In this document: positions 24,622-36,183 of the stretch, piece by piece
Layout: each line of letters starts with the position of its first letter
Numbering within the stretch: the stretch's first letter is position 1
Assembly (NCBI GenBank): GCA_900239685.1
Contig: OENT01000042.1
Coordinates: 124,001-188,000 of the forward strand
Direction: 5' to 3'
Source: Rotaria macrura
Taxonomy: Eukaryota > Rotifera > Eurotatoria > Philodinida > Philodinidae
DNA: 64,000 nucleotides
Made by a program: the position numbers and the translations under genes
Notes under the pieces: model-generated
What the model saw: the letters and a program-made list of their open reading frames with translations, nothing else
Database searches by the model: none
What the model was told of the DNA's origin: nothing

Positions 24622-24849
24622 CATTAAACGACTATATAAGGCAGGGTCATCCGGCATTCACTTCATTTACTGTAGTCGTGGGCTGTACGTAAATTGACAG
24701 AGCATCAGCATGAGCATGATTTTGATTTAAGTTCTCATCGAACGACTACATGAGGCGGCGTCGTCCATTATTCACTTCATTCCGTCGAGTCGTTGGCTGG
24801 ACGTAAGTTGACAGAGTAAGAGCAACGAAATCATCGTTTTGCTCATTCT
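24622..24849. repeat. Tandem duplication of a 114-bp unit with TATA-like core
   Basis: Unit 1 (24622-24735) and unit 2 (24736-24849) share CGACTAYATRAGGC, ATTCACTTCATT, GTCGTKGGCTG and ACGTAARTTGACAGAG in the same order and spacing. Unit 1 carries TATATAAGG about 30 nt upstream of a TCACTTCA initiator-like site, so the unit may be a promoter monomer of a retroelement or an expressed repeat. No downstream coding region remains. Confidence 0.6.
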
Positions 24850-25129
24850 TGATTTCTGCATTCAAGCTTACAAATTACTCAAGGATGAACTCGATTTCTT
24901 GTTTTTACGTATTCCTTATTTCTCCTAGACGGTTTTTACATCACGAAATAAAAATGGGTGAAAAAGGAACATTTTGAGCAACAAATTCAGCATGATTTTT
25001 ATGTTAATTTTGAATGTAACAAGACGAATACGCTATTGAGTTATTGGTTTTTATGGTATTCAGTTTTGATATCTGCAGTGGTGTTAGGGCTGCTGTTAGT
25101 AGCGATCTAGTGCATTACCTCCTGAACCA

Positions 25130-25670
25130 GTTGCTATGAAACACAGACTTTCAATAGTGTTCCGTAAGCCAAAAAATGTGCCGAATCTATTAACAATGGA
25201 CTTTTTCAAACAATAGCTAACAATCGGTAAGTTGAGACAAGGAGTCCGAATTTCGCATTCGCATCCATGTCACTCGAAACACTATTGGTGGGTCAGGAAC
25301 TAATAGAAATCGAGTTTTTCAAAAAATTACTCCGCATAGGTAATTTTACAAGGTGAGAGTGAATTTCTCATCCCTTTGACTCGAAACCCTATTGGTCGGC
25401 CGGCAACGAATAAAAGTTGAGTTTCTCAAAAAATAGGTACCTTTAGGTTTTCCGAGATGGTGAGTCCGAATTTCGCATGATTTTTCGCTAAGTCGATTTT
25501 ATTGTTTCGTGACGGACCAATAGGGTTTCGAGTAAAATGGAAGCGAAATTCGGACTCCCGTTGTCAAATTACATAGTGTAAGCTATTGTTTAAAAATCTC
25601 AATTGCTAATAGATTCGGCCCTTTTTTCAGCCTACGGAAAATGGATGACTGTAGGTGTTTGATAGTGATG
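25130..25670. mobile_element. Foldback/MITE-like inverted repeat, about 540 bp
   Basis: Left arm about 25130-25300 and right arm about 25505-25670 are imperfect complements. Shared landmarks are TTCCGTAAGCC / GCCTACGGAA, GCCGAATCTATTA / TAATAGATTCGGC, AACAATAGCT / AGCTATTGTT, GGAGTCCGAATTTCGC / GCGAAATTCGGACTCC and TCGAAACACTATTGG / CCAATAGGGTTTCGA. The motif AGTCCGAATTTCGCAT and the CTATTGG/CGAAAC pair also recur in the middle, so the element is internally repetitive. No target duplication was resolved. Confidence 0.75.
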
Positions 25671-25794
25671 AGTTTAGAAGGTCTTTCTCGGTTTGGTAGA
25701 ACTTATGAAAGATTCATATGTGTACCTCTTTTACGTTTATGCGTTCGTGAATATCAAATGTAGTTGAGGTGATTATGGAGCCGATAACTTTATG

Positions 25795-26106
25795 TAAAGC
25801 GCTTTGATTCCCCGAGTGATTCCGCCGGATTCTGCTTTTTTCCAATCGATTTTGATGTGGAAGCAGATTGTATTGTTGGCGGTTTCCCGAAAGTTCCGCG
25901 ACGTGTTCCGGCAGAATTCTGGTTGTTTCCGGCACCGGGAAATAGCCGTAATAATCAGGATTCCGGAACGATGACTTTCCGACCGGGAATACTGCTTCCA
26001 AGTTCCAAGTTTTTTCCGGCAGGTTCCCACCGGAAAGAGACCGGATCCTGCAGGAAATTTCCGGAAAATGACCGGAATCCGGCCGAAATTGACGATCAGG
26101 GTATTA
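25795..26106. repeat. GC-rich dispersed repeat (TCCGGAA-type), copy 2
   Basis: Dense TTCCGG/CCGGAA motifs. The part GGGAATACTGCTTCCAAGTT is the complement of GGAAGCAGTATTCCGACC near 43718-43740, so this copy lies inverted relative to copy 3. Overlapping frames on both strands are composition artefacts. Confidence 0.7.
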
Positions 26107-26406
26107 CCGCCTCGTCATCCAAATCTTATAGTATACATACAAAATCTTGAGGGTATTCAAAAGAATCGAAGTAAAGGAATCACTAAGAAAGACAACATGA
26201 GAATTTCGTATGAAAAATCTCTTTTCTCATAGACGCATCGTATGATTTCATGTCTAACTTATCTACAAATTATTTTTCTAACCTATAATGAAGATCAACA
26301 ACATCAATAATTTCTTCTATTGGTCTGTTTTCAGTGCCACATACATCGAAAATTTACATTAAATGAATGATCTAATTACTTTGAACAAATTATTGTTGTC
26401 ATAGAT

Positions 26407-26472
26407 AGGAGTGGGAGCGTGTGGGGTGTGGGCCATAGAAACACTATAACTGACACCCACACCTACACCCTG
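26407..26472. repeat. Small inverted repeat with telomere-like TGTGGG hexamers
   Basis: GTGTGGGGTGTGGG on the left faces CACCCACACCTACACCC on the right across a 20-nt loop. TGTGGG occurs at 26420-26425 and 26427-26432, and CCCACA in the right arm. A similar, longer structure lies at 34785-34908. Confidence 0.6.
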
Positions 26473-26499
26473 CAGCTGTGAAACCTAAAATGGGTCTTC

Positions 26500-26570
26500 C
26501 CGTGGCTACACAGATGGAACCGTTGTTAAGAAACCATTTTAAGATACGTGGAACAAAAAAGGTTTGCGGT
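26500..26570. repeat. Dispersed repeat shared with about 40985-41045
   Basis: The segment ACCATTTTAAGATACGTGGA followed by ACAAAAAAGGT at 26530-26562 is matched by AACATTTTAAGATCCACGGG plus ACGAAAAAAGGT near 41010-41042. The preceding TGGAAC is shared as well. The boundaries of the repeat are not clear. Confidence 0.5.
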
Positions 26571-27054
26571 CAAATACGAAATCATCCATATTCGAGACGA
26601 ATCCTTAATGGTTTCATGTGAAATCTTTATGATTTGTCTCGAGCTTGAGTGATTCCGTCTTTTTAATACCAAACCTGGTTTCATTCAACAGGTCTTAAAA
26701 TGATTTCGTAGCAAAGATTCTACCTGTGTACCCGAGGAAAGAACCACCTTATTTTATGTAGTTCCTCGGAAACTTAGAAAGGTTGGGAAGTGTTCCTATT
26801 TTTTTTAGAGAACACGACTCTGTATGAAATCTGCTATTTCAAGATCTTACACTCTCGTAGAAAAAATCGTAATAAACTACAGTCGCGTTCGGTGACGATA
26901 ACCCAGATGAAAGGCGAGCGATGATGAATCTAAATCAGTAGATCCCGTATAAGAAAATTATCAGCTGTTAATTATTGATTTTTGCGTATATTATATCTCA
27001 TGACTGTTGGCGAATTTGGAAAAACGAATTTCAGATGTGCACTCGTCATGTTCT

Positions 27055-27666
27055 CATGATCTTGACCATAGATGGAACCGAACTAGCTTTTTGATGACCG
27101 GTACCGGTACCCGGTCTGAAAGCTTCGGAACGAACCGGGTCGGCCGGTCTAACGTTAAAAGTTTAGTCTACTGGTAAAATACAACTCTAATCATAACATT
27201 TCATAATCTTCTTTTTTAATGCTAAGTAGAGGTATTTCAGAAAAATAGTGGTTTTTTATAAAGTTTGACCAAAGACAGCCGGGCTAGCCAAATACGAATT
27301 TCTAATTAGTCTTTCAACATTCCGTACTAAAATTGTTTTCTTTTCAATTCTATTGTAGGAGAGGAGGAAGAAAATATCACACACCAAATTGGACAAAATA
27401 GATTCCAGATTTGTATTCCTCGACCTCGACCTCGATTACCCATGGTCAAATTTCTTGTAATCCTAATTTTTTCTCCAAAGCTTTTCTTTTAGCAAACCAA
27501 GACTAAATTTATCAATTTTAAGAGTAAATTATTTTTCATGCTGAATCCCGGAAAAGAAACCACTATCATTAGGTAGACCGGTTTGAAACTGGTCTGCCGC
27601 TGGTCTAAAGTTTGGACAGGTACTGGCCCGGTCGGTTCCGGGTACCAGTTTCATCCATGATCTTGA
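27055..27666. mobile_element. Foldback-like element with CCGGTA-repeat ends and 11-bp target duplication
   Basis: The perfect 11-mer CATGATCTTGA at 27055-27065 and 27656-27666 brackets the element at 27066-27655. Inside, inverted GC-rich ends are full of ACCGGT/GGTACC/GGTCTG motifs (27100-27150 and 27570-27650), e.g. GATGGAACCGAAC on the left and GATGAAACTGGTACC on the complement of the right end. The interior is AT-rich, with no transposase frame. Both the 11-bp duplication and the iterated-motif ends parallel the element at 2559-3267, though the sequences differ. Confidence 0.7.
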
Positions 27667-27782
27667 GAAGCTTTTGCCTGCGAAAAATGATATTGAGGCA
27701 CTGAGTATCAGTGGCTGACTTGAATTGTGACTCATGCGTCGAGAAAACTAAAATAATCGTGCAATAATAGTCCCTTAACCGT

Positions 27783-27950
27783 GTATTGATTAACCCTTTT
27801 ATCGTTTATTGTCAGTTTTCTAAATTGTTTTTGGGGTTCATGAGACCTAATAAACCCTAACATGTTTTTGAAAGTGCAACATGTAAAAAACCCTTATAAA
27901 TGGTTTAGGAATCTGACAATAAAATATAAAAGGGTTTATTAATATAGGGT
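27783..27950. mobile_element. MITE-like inverted repeat with AACCCTTTTAT / ATAAAAGGGTTT arms
   Basis: Left arm 27785-27830 (GATTAACCCTTTTAT, TTATTGTCAG) faces right arm 27895-27946 (CTGACAATAAAATATAAAAG, GGTTTATTAAT). Additional AACCCT/AGGGTT motifs continue to about 27990. No target duplication resolved. Confidence 0.6.
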
Positions 27951-27994
27951 GAAGAGCTTAGGGTTGGCATAAACCCTTTTCTCATGGTTTATCC

Positions 27995-29194
27995 TTGAAC
28001 GTTTTTTGTTCAGTGAAGGAGAATATTGAAGAAGAAGAATTCACCATGGCAACTAGCGTACTTGAAACCGATGATTGGATTCTACCTTACATTGGAAAGT
28101 CAGCCATCTTAACAAAGAATTTCTTTCGTTCTTTTTCAAACAATTCTAATGCAGAACAAATAATAATTTTCAACTTACCTTGTAACATTTAAATAAAAAA
28201 GAAAGGCATTTTTTTTGATTTGCATACTTTGGTTTTCTTGGATTTCTATATAAATATGTCTATTCCTGCAATGCAAGCCGTCATCTCACTCAACAAAAAT
28301 ATTATTCTTTTAGATCTCTGTGCCTGAATATGTTTTTAGCAAGAAAAAAACTTCATTTATTTTAACTCTGCTTTAATAAAGGTATAGCTCGTTTAGTCCC
28401 TTGAATTTGAACATTTCCGGAACAGGGAATGGGTGAAGCATGTATTTCTCAGAAATACTCTTGTTGTTAGAGTTCTTTATAGCCCCAATATTCATGGCAT
28501 ATATTTACTTAGAGTTGTAATTTTTGTAGATACTGCCAATGACAATTATGGTGGTTTCTTTTCGTAGAATTATTGACTTCTATGTTGCTGTTATATCTCT
28601 TTACTAATCAACACAGTTGTTTCTATTGTTGCCTTCGTTACTTTATCTGTACTCTGTTAATTTCCATGATTGATACTCGTTTCAAAAAACTTTGGTGTGC
28701 TTCAATCTTTTGTGAAAGAAAGAAACCTAACATTATTCGGCTATATTCATTTTGTAAACAATTTGATTTTTGGTTATTTTTAGCGTCTCTTTTCTCCCTC
28801 ATTCTCTTTTTTCTCTTCCTCCATTCTATCTGATTTTTATTTGTGTCCTATATTATATTGAGTTCATTCATGTGCTGTTTTTATGGTTGCCTATCGACCT
28901 GAAAAATATTTATCAAAAAGTTGCAAGTAATAAATCATTAGAATGAAAAAAGTTCGAATGTGTTTCGAAACCACGATTAGCTCAATAATACATGTGTGCT
29001 ATCTTGATAAGAAAGATAAGCTACCGAAAATGTATTCAAAGGAGGAACCTTCAAGAGTAGGAAGGAAATTATGAAGCCACAACGTTCCTTCCAGTAATAA
29101 AGAGTTTTGTAAAAATGTTTCCCTTTTTTTACAACTCACGTTGTCTAAAAAAATGTCTAAAGCAGTCTCGCATATGATTGTATTCAAATATTTT
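27995..29194. other. Intergenic
   Basis: Open frames at 27995-28192 and 28573-28833 have no recognisable domains. The second is a hydrophobic, Phe/Leu-rich translation of T-rich DNA and is probably not a gene. Confidence 0.35.
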
Positions 29195-29310
29195 AGCTCA
29201 AATAATCACATTGAAATAATCCCTAAATTGATTAATTTGACCGACATTGGCTATAATCGATATTGATCAGCGTAATTGATTTAGGGATGATTTTGGCGAT
29301 TATTTCAGCT
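29195..29310. mobile_element. Short palindromic MITE-like element
   Basis: AGCTCAAATAATC at the left and GATTATTTCAGCT at the right are near-perfect complements, followed inward by ATCCCTAAATTGATTAATTT versus AATTGATTTAGGGAT and an ACATTGGCTATAATCGAT centre. The AATCGAT-rich core recalls the 37461-37689 palindrome. Confidence 0.6.
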
Positions 29311-29506
29311 ACCATGTTTGATGCTAATCGTATGTTTGTAATCAATGAAAATTGATTGTCTTGTGATTTTTCTGGCTTTTTTTTTACATGAAACTATCCT
29401 TTTTTAGGATCATTCACGTTTTAGAATATGTATTGTAACAGAAATAATTGATAACCTGATAAGATAAGAATCAGCTTCGACATTCGTGTTGGAATGAAAA
29501 TAACTG

Positions 29507-30397
29507 ATGGCAAAGAAATGGCAAGCAATTAATCGCACTGGTCTAAGAATTTTTCTGATACTGTTTAGTATTTTTTTAATGTTCATTTATAATGGCAATT
29601 TAAAAGCACAACCAAAAGAATATTCATCAAACAAATACTGTATGGATGACGCTTATGACAGAGATGGTATTAATAGTACGAGAAATCTATCTGTGAACGT
29701 GAGCATTCAATTGGATGCCAAAATGATTGCTAATCTATTAGAAAACAAGACCGGATTTGAAATTGGAGGACCATCTCCACACACTTGGGGTCAAATGGGG
29801 ATTTACAGTGTCGTGCAAAGATTAGACGTGACAAACTTTGCGAGTGAAACATTTTGGGAAAATAACTTAACTGATGGCTCTAGTTTCTCTATCGGTGGTA
29901 GAATTCTAGGCAAACAATACATTCGCGAAGCAGTCGATTTACATCACATAGCTGATAATTCATACGATTTCGTCTTGGCATCACATGTCCTTGAACATAT
30001 TGCGAATCCATTCAAAGCACTAATTGAATGGCGTCGAATACTCCGAGACCGAGGAAGGTTCCTTTTAATCCTTCCATTAAAAGAATTCACTTTTGACCAT
30101 AACAGAGAAGTGTCTCAATTCCATCATTTAATAGACGATTATAAAAAACAAGTGACTGAAAATGACACGTCTCATATATTGGAGATCTTACGTCTCCACG
30201 ATCTTCCAAAAGATCCACCAGCGGGAGATTTGAGAACATTTTTAGACCGATCTGTGAAAAATTCAATTAATCGCGCTCTACATCAGCACGTTTACGACCA
30301 ACAGTTACTTTACAAGATGCTTATGTGTGTCAAAATGAATGTAACTCTTCAAGTCACATGGAATATAAACCAACTGGTTATAGGAGAGAAATGCTAA
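29507..30397 (+). CDS. Membrane-anchored class I SAM-dependent methyltransferase (Methyltransf_11-like)
   Basis: An intact single-exon frame of 296 codons. A short basic N-terminus is followed by one hydrophobic segment (residues about 13-28, IFLILFSIFLMFIY), which predicts a type II membrane anchor with a lumenal catalytic domain. The methyltransferase core includes FEIGGPSPHTW (motif I region, about residues 84-94), DLHHIADNSYDFVLASHVLEHI (motif IV region, the most diagnostic stretch) and EWRRILRDRGRFLLILP (post-motif). LEH(I/V)xxP is the hallmark of Methyltransf_11/23 enzymes. The methyl acceptor cannot be told. Lack of introns in a neighbourhood of spliced genes, and the bacterial-type LEHI core, make horizontal origin worth testing; retroposition is the alternative. 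N-glycosylation sequons (NST, NLS, NVS, NKT) after the anchor fit a secretory location. Confidence 0.85.
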   Translation: MAKKWQAINRTGLRIFLILFSIFLMFIYNGNLKAQPKEYSSNKYCMDDAYDRDGINSTRNLSVNVSIQLDAKMIANLLENKTGFEIGGPSPHTWGQMGIYSVVQRLDVTNFASETFWENNLTDGSSFSIGGRILGKQYIREAVDLHHIADNSYDFVLASHVLEHIANPFKALIEWRRILRDRGRFLLILPLKEFTFDHNREVSQFHHLIDDYKKQVTENDTSHILEILRLHDLPKDPPAGDLRTFLDRSVKNSINRALHQHVYDQQLLYKMLMCVKMNVTLQVTWNINQLVIGEKC

Positions 30398-33300
30398 GTA
30401 GCACCAGAGTTTACTTCAATATGTACCGCTGTCCACACGAGTTCTCCGATTCAAACTTTGATATAAATGAGGCTCCACTTGTAATAAACTTTCTGAAAAG
30501 TAATGAAAAGCTTCAAACCAACAGCGATGTATGAATGTGAAAATCAGTGTATTGGTTTCCTTGTTTGTGTGAGTTTGCATGTGGTGGTTTCATTATTAAG
30601 GATGTAGATTAGTGTTTCTGGGTATGATTATGTGGGTTTGAAACACATAGCTACTCTCTAATAAAATCGAAACCCACAAAACCCAGAGAGGGCTTTTGAA
30701 GAAAGGTTTCCGATGTTTCGAAAACACACAAGATCACTATTCATCCTATTTCGATTCTCCATCATGAAATCTGATGAAAGCTTACAGAGATCTGAAACAG
30801 TTCACACCAGAATCCGCACGATTACGAAGCCATTGGATGTTCTAGAATGTGATATGTGCAAAGATTCGTTCAACTTCTACCCACCAACGCGAACTTCGAT
30901 ACAATCAAGGGACTTATTTGAAAGTGATTACAATATTCAGGTTGCCTTTCCTATCTGTCGATCATTAACAAATGTAACAGCAAACAACAGAAAATATTAG
31001 TCATATCATACATATAGGAATAAAACTTATATCGGCAATCCCCTGCTTTTGATCTATAAAGAAAGAAAGGTGCCGATCAAGCATTCTCAATAGAAATGAG
31101 ACTAGCATAGCTCATGGTTTGAAACAGTAGCTAAAGCAGAATCAAAAGAAAATAGTATTAATCATATACAGGAACAACACATAAATATGCGACTCGATAT
31201 TGCTTGATCTGAAAGGAAATAAGACAAACGACGAATTTATCTTTATGGATTTGCGAATTGTATTGTAGATTAATTGCCATATAGCATAACGAGAACAAAA
31301 GATAAGATTGGATGTCGCAAAGAAAGAAAACTAACTTGAACGATTCGATTAGCTTGAATCTAAATAGAAAGGAAGCAGTAGATTCATTTTTATTGAAGTC
31401 ATTATGATATTTTTTCTAGCATGATCTTACCTTTTTATCTTATGTTTAATGTTAAAATTGATTTTTGCATACATGTCGAATGTCTGTAGATTCTAGAAAA
31501 TGTTTGTGTTGCACATGCTAATTTTATACACGGTAGCAGTTGATGATATTTTTTTCACTTCAATCTCTACGTATAAAGATCAGCGTCCGCTGTTTTTTTT
31601 GACAATTTTCTTTTGTTTAATCTATGCATCGTTTTGATCATTTCAATGATGAACTTTATGTGGCATATGGATGAGTTTCAATGTTGACAAATATTTTTGA
31701 TATATATTTATCTATGTATATTCATCCAATAGATCTGTTTTTTGAACAAAGAGATAATCATCTATTATTATTAATAAAAGGATCAAAGGAAAATAAAATC
31801 ACACTTATTCTTGGTTTTAAAGTGCTCACTACTTGGATTTTTTCTTTACTTTCGAGAGATACGTACAGCAATGAACGAGTGATTGGTGTTACATTTTAAT
31901 TTCATTTGTACCAAATCACTCTAATAGATCTTTTAAAAAAATGTATACTGTTGATTTAGCAATCAATGGTAGTTCTGAAATATGATTACAGTTGTGAACC
32001 TGTATATGGAACAATAAAATGAATGTTAAAAAAAATATGATTACAGTTCAAATGTACAGAAAGTTTCTTAATGAACACAATCTGGAAGTGTGCTAAAGGA
32101 GATCATCTATACCATCCAATTCTTCAGTTGTTGAGAGAGCGATTTGTCTTTTTATTAAACAGCTGAAGCACGATCAGCATAATGTCCTCAGATGTCTAAT
32201 ATTTATTATCCAAGTGATACAGAACTTTCACAATGTGAATAAAGATTTCTCTACTCCAGAATATGTGATGTCCTAAAGCATTTTCCTGAAAACCCACATT
32301 CACATGTAGTATACATCATGTAAACTCGTACTTTTAGAACATTTTCATCAATATCCATAGGATGATGTAATTCTTTTTCTTTCGTAATTTCTTTCTTGTT
32401 TCAGTACCTTTTGTTCTCTTGCAAGCTAATAGACTCTAAATCGCAACAGAAATATGTTTATGTCCGTTTTGAAAAATTCTATGTGTTATTTTTACAGTGG
32501 TCTCTCTTTACATTTAGCTTATATTTTATTTATCGTGTACTAAAAATTAATTAATTGAAGTTTATCATGCAGCATTTTCATTCGTTTGATGTCATAGTTT
32601 CCTATGATGATTGTAGATTGTTGATAAATTAATAAATTCGTGATAGAATTCTCAAATACAAACTATTTACGGTATTATAATAGATATCGTTGTTCAATAT
32701 TCACTTTTCAGTAACACAATCGTTTTGAAACTTTTGGATATAAATAAAATCAGCTTATGATCATCAATCAGTTAAGAACAAGGGATAGTTAGTTAAGTGA
32801 ACTCGTAATTAAAATAAATAGATAGGAAAAAAATTAACATATCACAATGCACTGTAGAGAAATAGATATTACTTGTCTTGTATGATGTAATTAAACAATA
32901 TCGATGGACAGTATAAAGAAACCTCTTGATACTAATAGAATTCATGCGTATTGTTCATTATGCTATTTATTCATGTGAAATACCATTATAGGCCAAAGTG
33001 ATCCGTTGATAGTAAAATTCTGTCAATGAAAAGAACAGGTAAATGCTGAACTTCACTTATTGATACTTACATAGTAGAAGATGCATTTGTTTTGCAATTG
33101 TACTCGTTCTCAAGTATTAGGATGGTATGAAACTGTTTGATTTCTGGAAATTCTACGCTGAAAGAATCTTTGACAGAATGTTAAGTTTTAACTATAATGT
33201 ATTTTTGTGTTCTATCTTTTTGCATTTCTTTTTTTGTGAATTAAGTAAAATAATGATTTGAAAATCCATGGATTGTTACAATCCAGCTTTTGTTTACTTG

Positions 33301-34784
33301 CGGTTCATAAATTCCTGAAAATTCAAAGGTTGCCAATTCGAAGAGAGACTCTAACGACTATCATACTTATTCTTAATCTCATTGCTTGTTTTCCTATATA
33401 ATTACATATATTTACATCAATATTTCTATAATAGCATATATATAATAAAAGGATTATCATCGGTTCGAAGAAGAGCAATAACAACGTGCAATAATTGTGC
33501 GCATCAAATAGGATTACCAAATCAAAACAAATATTTACCAACAATGAAACCGAAGTTCTCGTCATGAAAGGCCTTACGATACAAATAAATAAAAAGAAAC
33601 GAGATTCTTAGTTTTGTTTATTACGATCGAACTTATGTCTGTAGTTTCACTTTATACACAGACAAGAATAACTTGTTCAAATGAAATCTATAATTAAATA
33701 AGTATCTTAGATGGTTAAAGAACCGAACGAATCGGAAAGAAAAACTCACAGTTAATCTGAGTATCATGGATAATTGTTGAGCTGGATCTGGTGTGAGCAT
33801 GAATTGAATAAGTATCTTACTCATTGCTATGACTTTCTGAAGTTTTCTGATTACACTATTAATATCAAATATATATCTATATATATATATATCTATTGAC
33901 GTCATTATAGAGATTTTTGAATCTTAATGAACAATCGCGATTATCTTTGAAGAAACAAATTGATTATTTATTCATGTTGTTTTTTCTGAGAACAACCGAA
34001 TGAATCGACTATATTTAGATATCTGTTTCATTTCGATGTTCCTAAGCCGAACATCCATTCACTGAATAACTGTATTCTTCTGTGAGTATTTTCCTCTCTT
34101 TTGATTTATCGTTCATAGATTCAGTTGATAATAAATCGGTGATTCTGTCATTTTTTACTTTACTCTGTTGATAGTGTTTAATTGTTCTCAATTGTAATCT
34201 ATTTGAAATTTCTCTATGCCTGTTACTTTAATCGATTGAAACAAATCGATTTTCATTCTAGGCATACATGAAATCAAAAGATATGTTAATTATGAATTGG
34301 AGCTATATTCGTATTGAGAATTCGAATGTGATTATAAATGCAAGTAAAAGTTAGTTTTCCTCATTTTACTATGAATTATCTTCAAACAGACTGAATTGCT
34401 ATAAATTAAACAATAAATTTTGTGTAAAGGGAGAGTTTCGAATGGTACTTAAGTATTATCTCAAGTGACAAGTACACAAAACTACCCCAATGCAAATTGA
34501 TAACTCAATTTTAGTGATTTCTGAACCTTTTTAGCAAAAATCCATTCCTTAAACAAATAAGAACCGATTTTACACAGGAAACGTTTTTTAGAAAGAGAGA
34601 TTTTCATATTATGATAAACCATTGAATATGTTTATTTAATAAAAGAACTATATGTGACACAAGAAACTCTACTCGATTGAGAGAATGAACATGCCACTAG
34701 AAAAGCTGACTATTAAGTATATATACAACTACGTATTCAGCTCAAGCACATCAAACAAAGGACGGCTACAATCTAAGCAAGCTT
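30398..34784. other. Long intergenic stretch, no gene recognised
   Basis: AT-rich. The frame at 30713-31000 (plus) includes LECDMCKDSFNFYPP, a possible CxxC, but no known domain or splice context; it is not called as a gene. An AT microsatellite occurs near 33870-33893. Otherwise nothing is supported. Confidence 0.4.
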
Positions 34785-34908
34785 TTAAGGGTGAGTGCGG
34801 GTGGCTCTGTGTGTTGCTGTTGGTGTCGGTGTGGGTGTGGGTGTAAATGTCGGCAGTTGCGTCACGCATTATTAGCACACACACCTACACCAACATCCAC
34901 ACCCTCAA
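34785..34908. mobile_element. Small inverted-repeat element with TGTGGG-rich arms
   Basis: The left end TTAAGGGTGAGTGCGGGTGG faces the complement of the right end, TTGAGGGTGTGGATGTTGG. Two exact TGTGGG hexamers lie at 34830-34841, within a GGTGTSGG-rich arm; the right arm has the complementary CACACACCTACACC. Length 124 bp, no coding potential. TGTGGG is the telomere unit described for bdelloids (established knowledge, recalled). No target duplication found. Confidence 0.55.
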
Positions 34909-36183
34909 GAGTTTTGGCTTTGATGCATGCCTAGTTGTGCCAGATTTATGTTGTGAATTAACATTGTTCATTATTGATTGTTTTTCTTTTGAATACTCTA
35001 GTTTTCTGATTATGACTGATAAATACAGTTTTTTCTTCTTGATATGCTTTTCATGTTTATTCGTTCATCTTGGGCCAGAAAGCAACAGAACTGATCTATA
35101 TGATACTTGATTGATATCTCGAAAACCATGAGAAAGCATGAATGTTGTTTTCCCACACCTTTGGTATATAGATAAATGGAAAATCACAGCTTTACTGCAG
35201 CATTTTATCAAGCAGTACGTACTGTGCTTCTTTGATTCAATATTATTTCAAATCCTCGAACTTTTGGCGGCCAAACACATCTCTTTCTTTTTACTCCGAG
35301 GTGCAACAATGTTTTTCTTTAAAAATTCATTCGCCGGGTTTCTCAGTGTTTCTCTTTCTTAACTAATGTTCATGGTATAGGAATGTTTCTTTGACACCTT
35401 TATTTCAAGGCTCCCGACTAAATTTATGAACTTGATACTCAGGTTTCAGATTGTTCTTTTGCCTTTACTATTCCAGTTTAAGTGGTGTTCTTTGTTCCAT
35501 CTTGCTTCAGCGTGTGACTATTCCCAATACTACTTCTTGCAGCCAACATATTTTCAATGATTCGAAAGAGGTGTCCATTCATGGAGTTTGAATAAATAGT
35601 CGTCACCTTCATAATAATTCTTCGAATATTATTTCATTAAAACGAAAGTGACATGCACCACTGATATTAACATATATTAAATATTGAATAGACAAATTCA
35701 GAAAAGTCATCAACAGATATATTGAAATCTGATTTAGATATTCTAACTCAGCGTCTCGCAGTGAGTTAGAATACTTGCAAATTATATGAGCGTAATGTTC
35801 CTGTTAACAGGTTTACTATTTGACACGTAAACTCTAGTAACACGGCCTCAACTATGAAAAGAAGGTGGTAGAGTGAAGGAAATAGGATATTCGATATCAG
35901 CTTTTCAGATTGATTCTGACTTGCTATTGTGTCAGGAATATTGGTTTCCTATGTAGATTTTGGCTCAGTGAGGGATCAATTCTACTAGAGCCAAATAAAA
36001 TAAGAATGTGGCATATGTGAAACTGTGCATAATGGATATTTCAAGCTTGCCTAACGGTCAGATCAGAAGAGATACAGTGTATCTGATACACTGTGCTTTA
36101 CGCGTTTTGATTGACTTCCCAATGAAATTACAAACAAACTTCAATAACTTGTCTGAAACAGCTCGTTCCTGTTGTTTCCCTTG
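34909..36183. other. Intergenic
   Basis: Open frames at 34847-35110 and 35138-35362 are Phe/Leu-rich translations of T-rich DNA. No gene recognised. Confidence 0.35.

Noticed and set aside
25714-26150. Overlapping frames on both strands (95, 85 and 97 codons)
   Set aside because: The same GC-rich repeat artefact; Pro/Arg/Gly-rich translations of CCGGAA motifs.
28573-28833. Hydrophobic 86-codon frame as a membrane protein
   Set aside because: A Phe/Leu/Ser-rich translation of T-rich DNA with no flanking gene signals.
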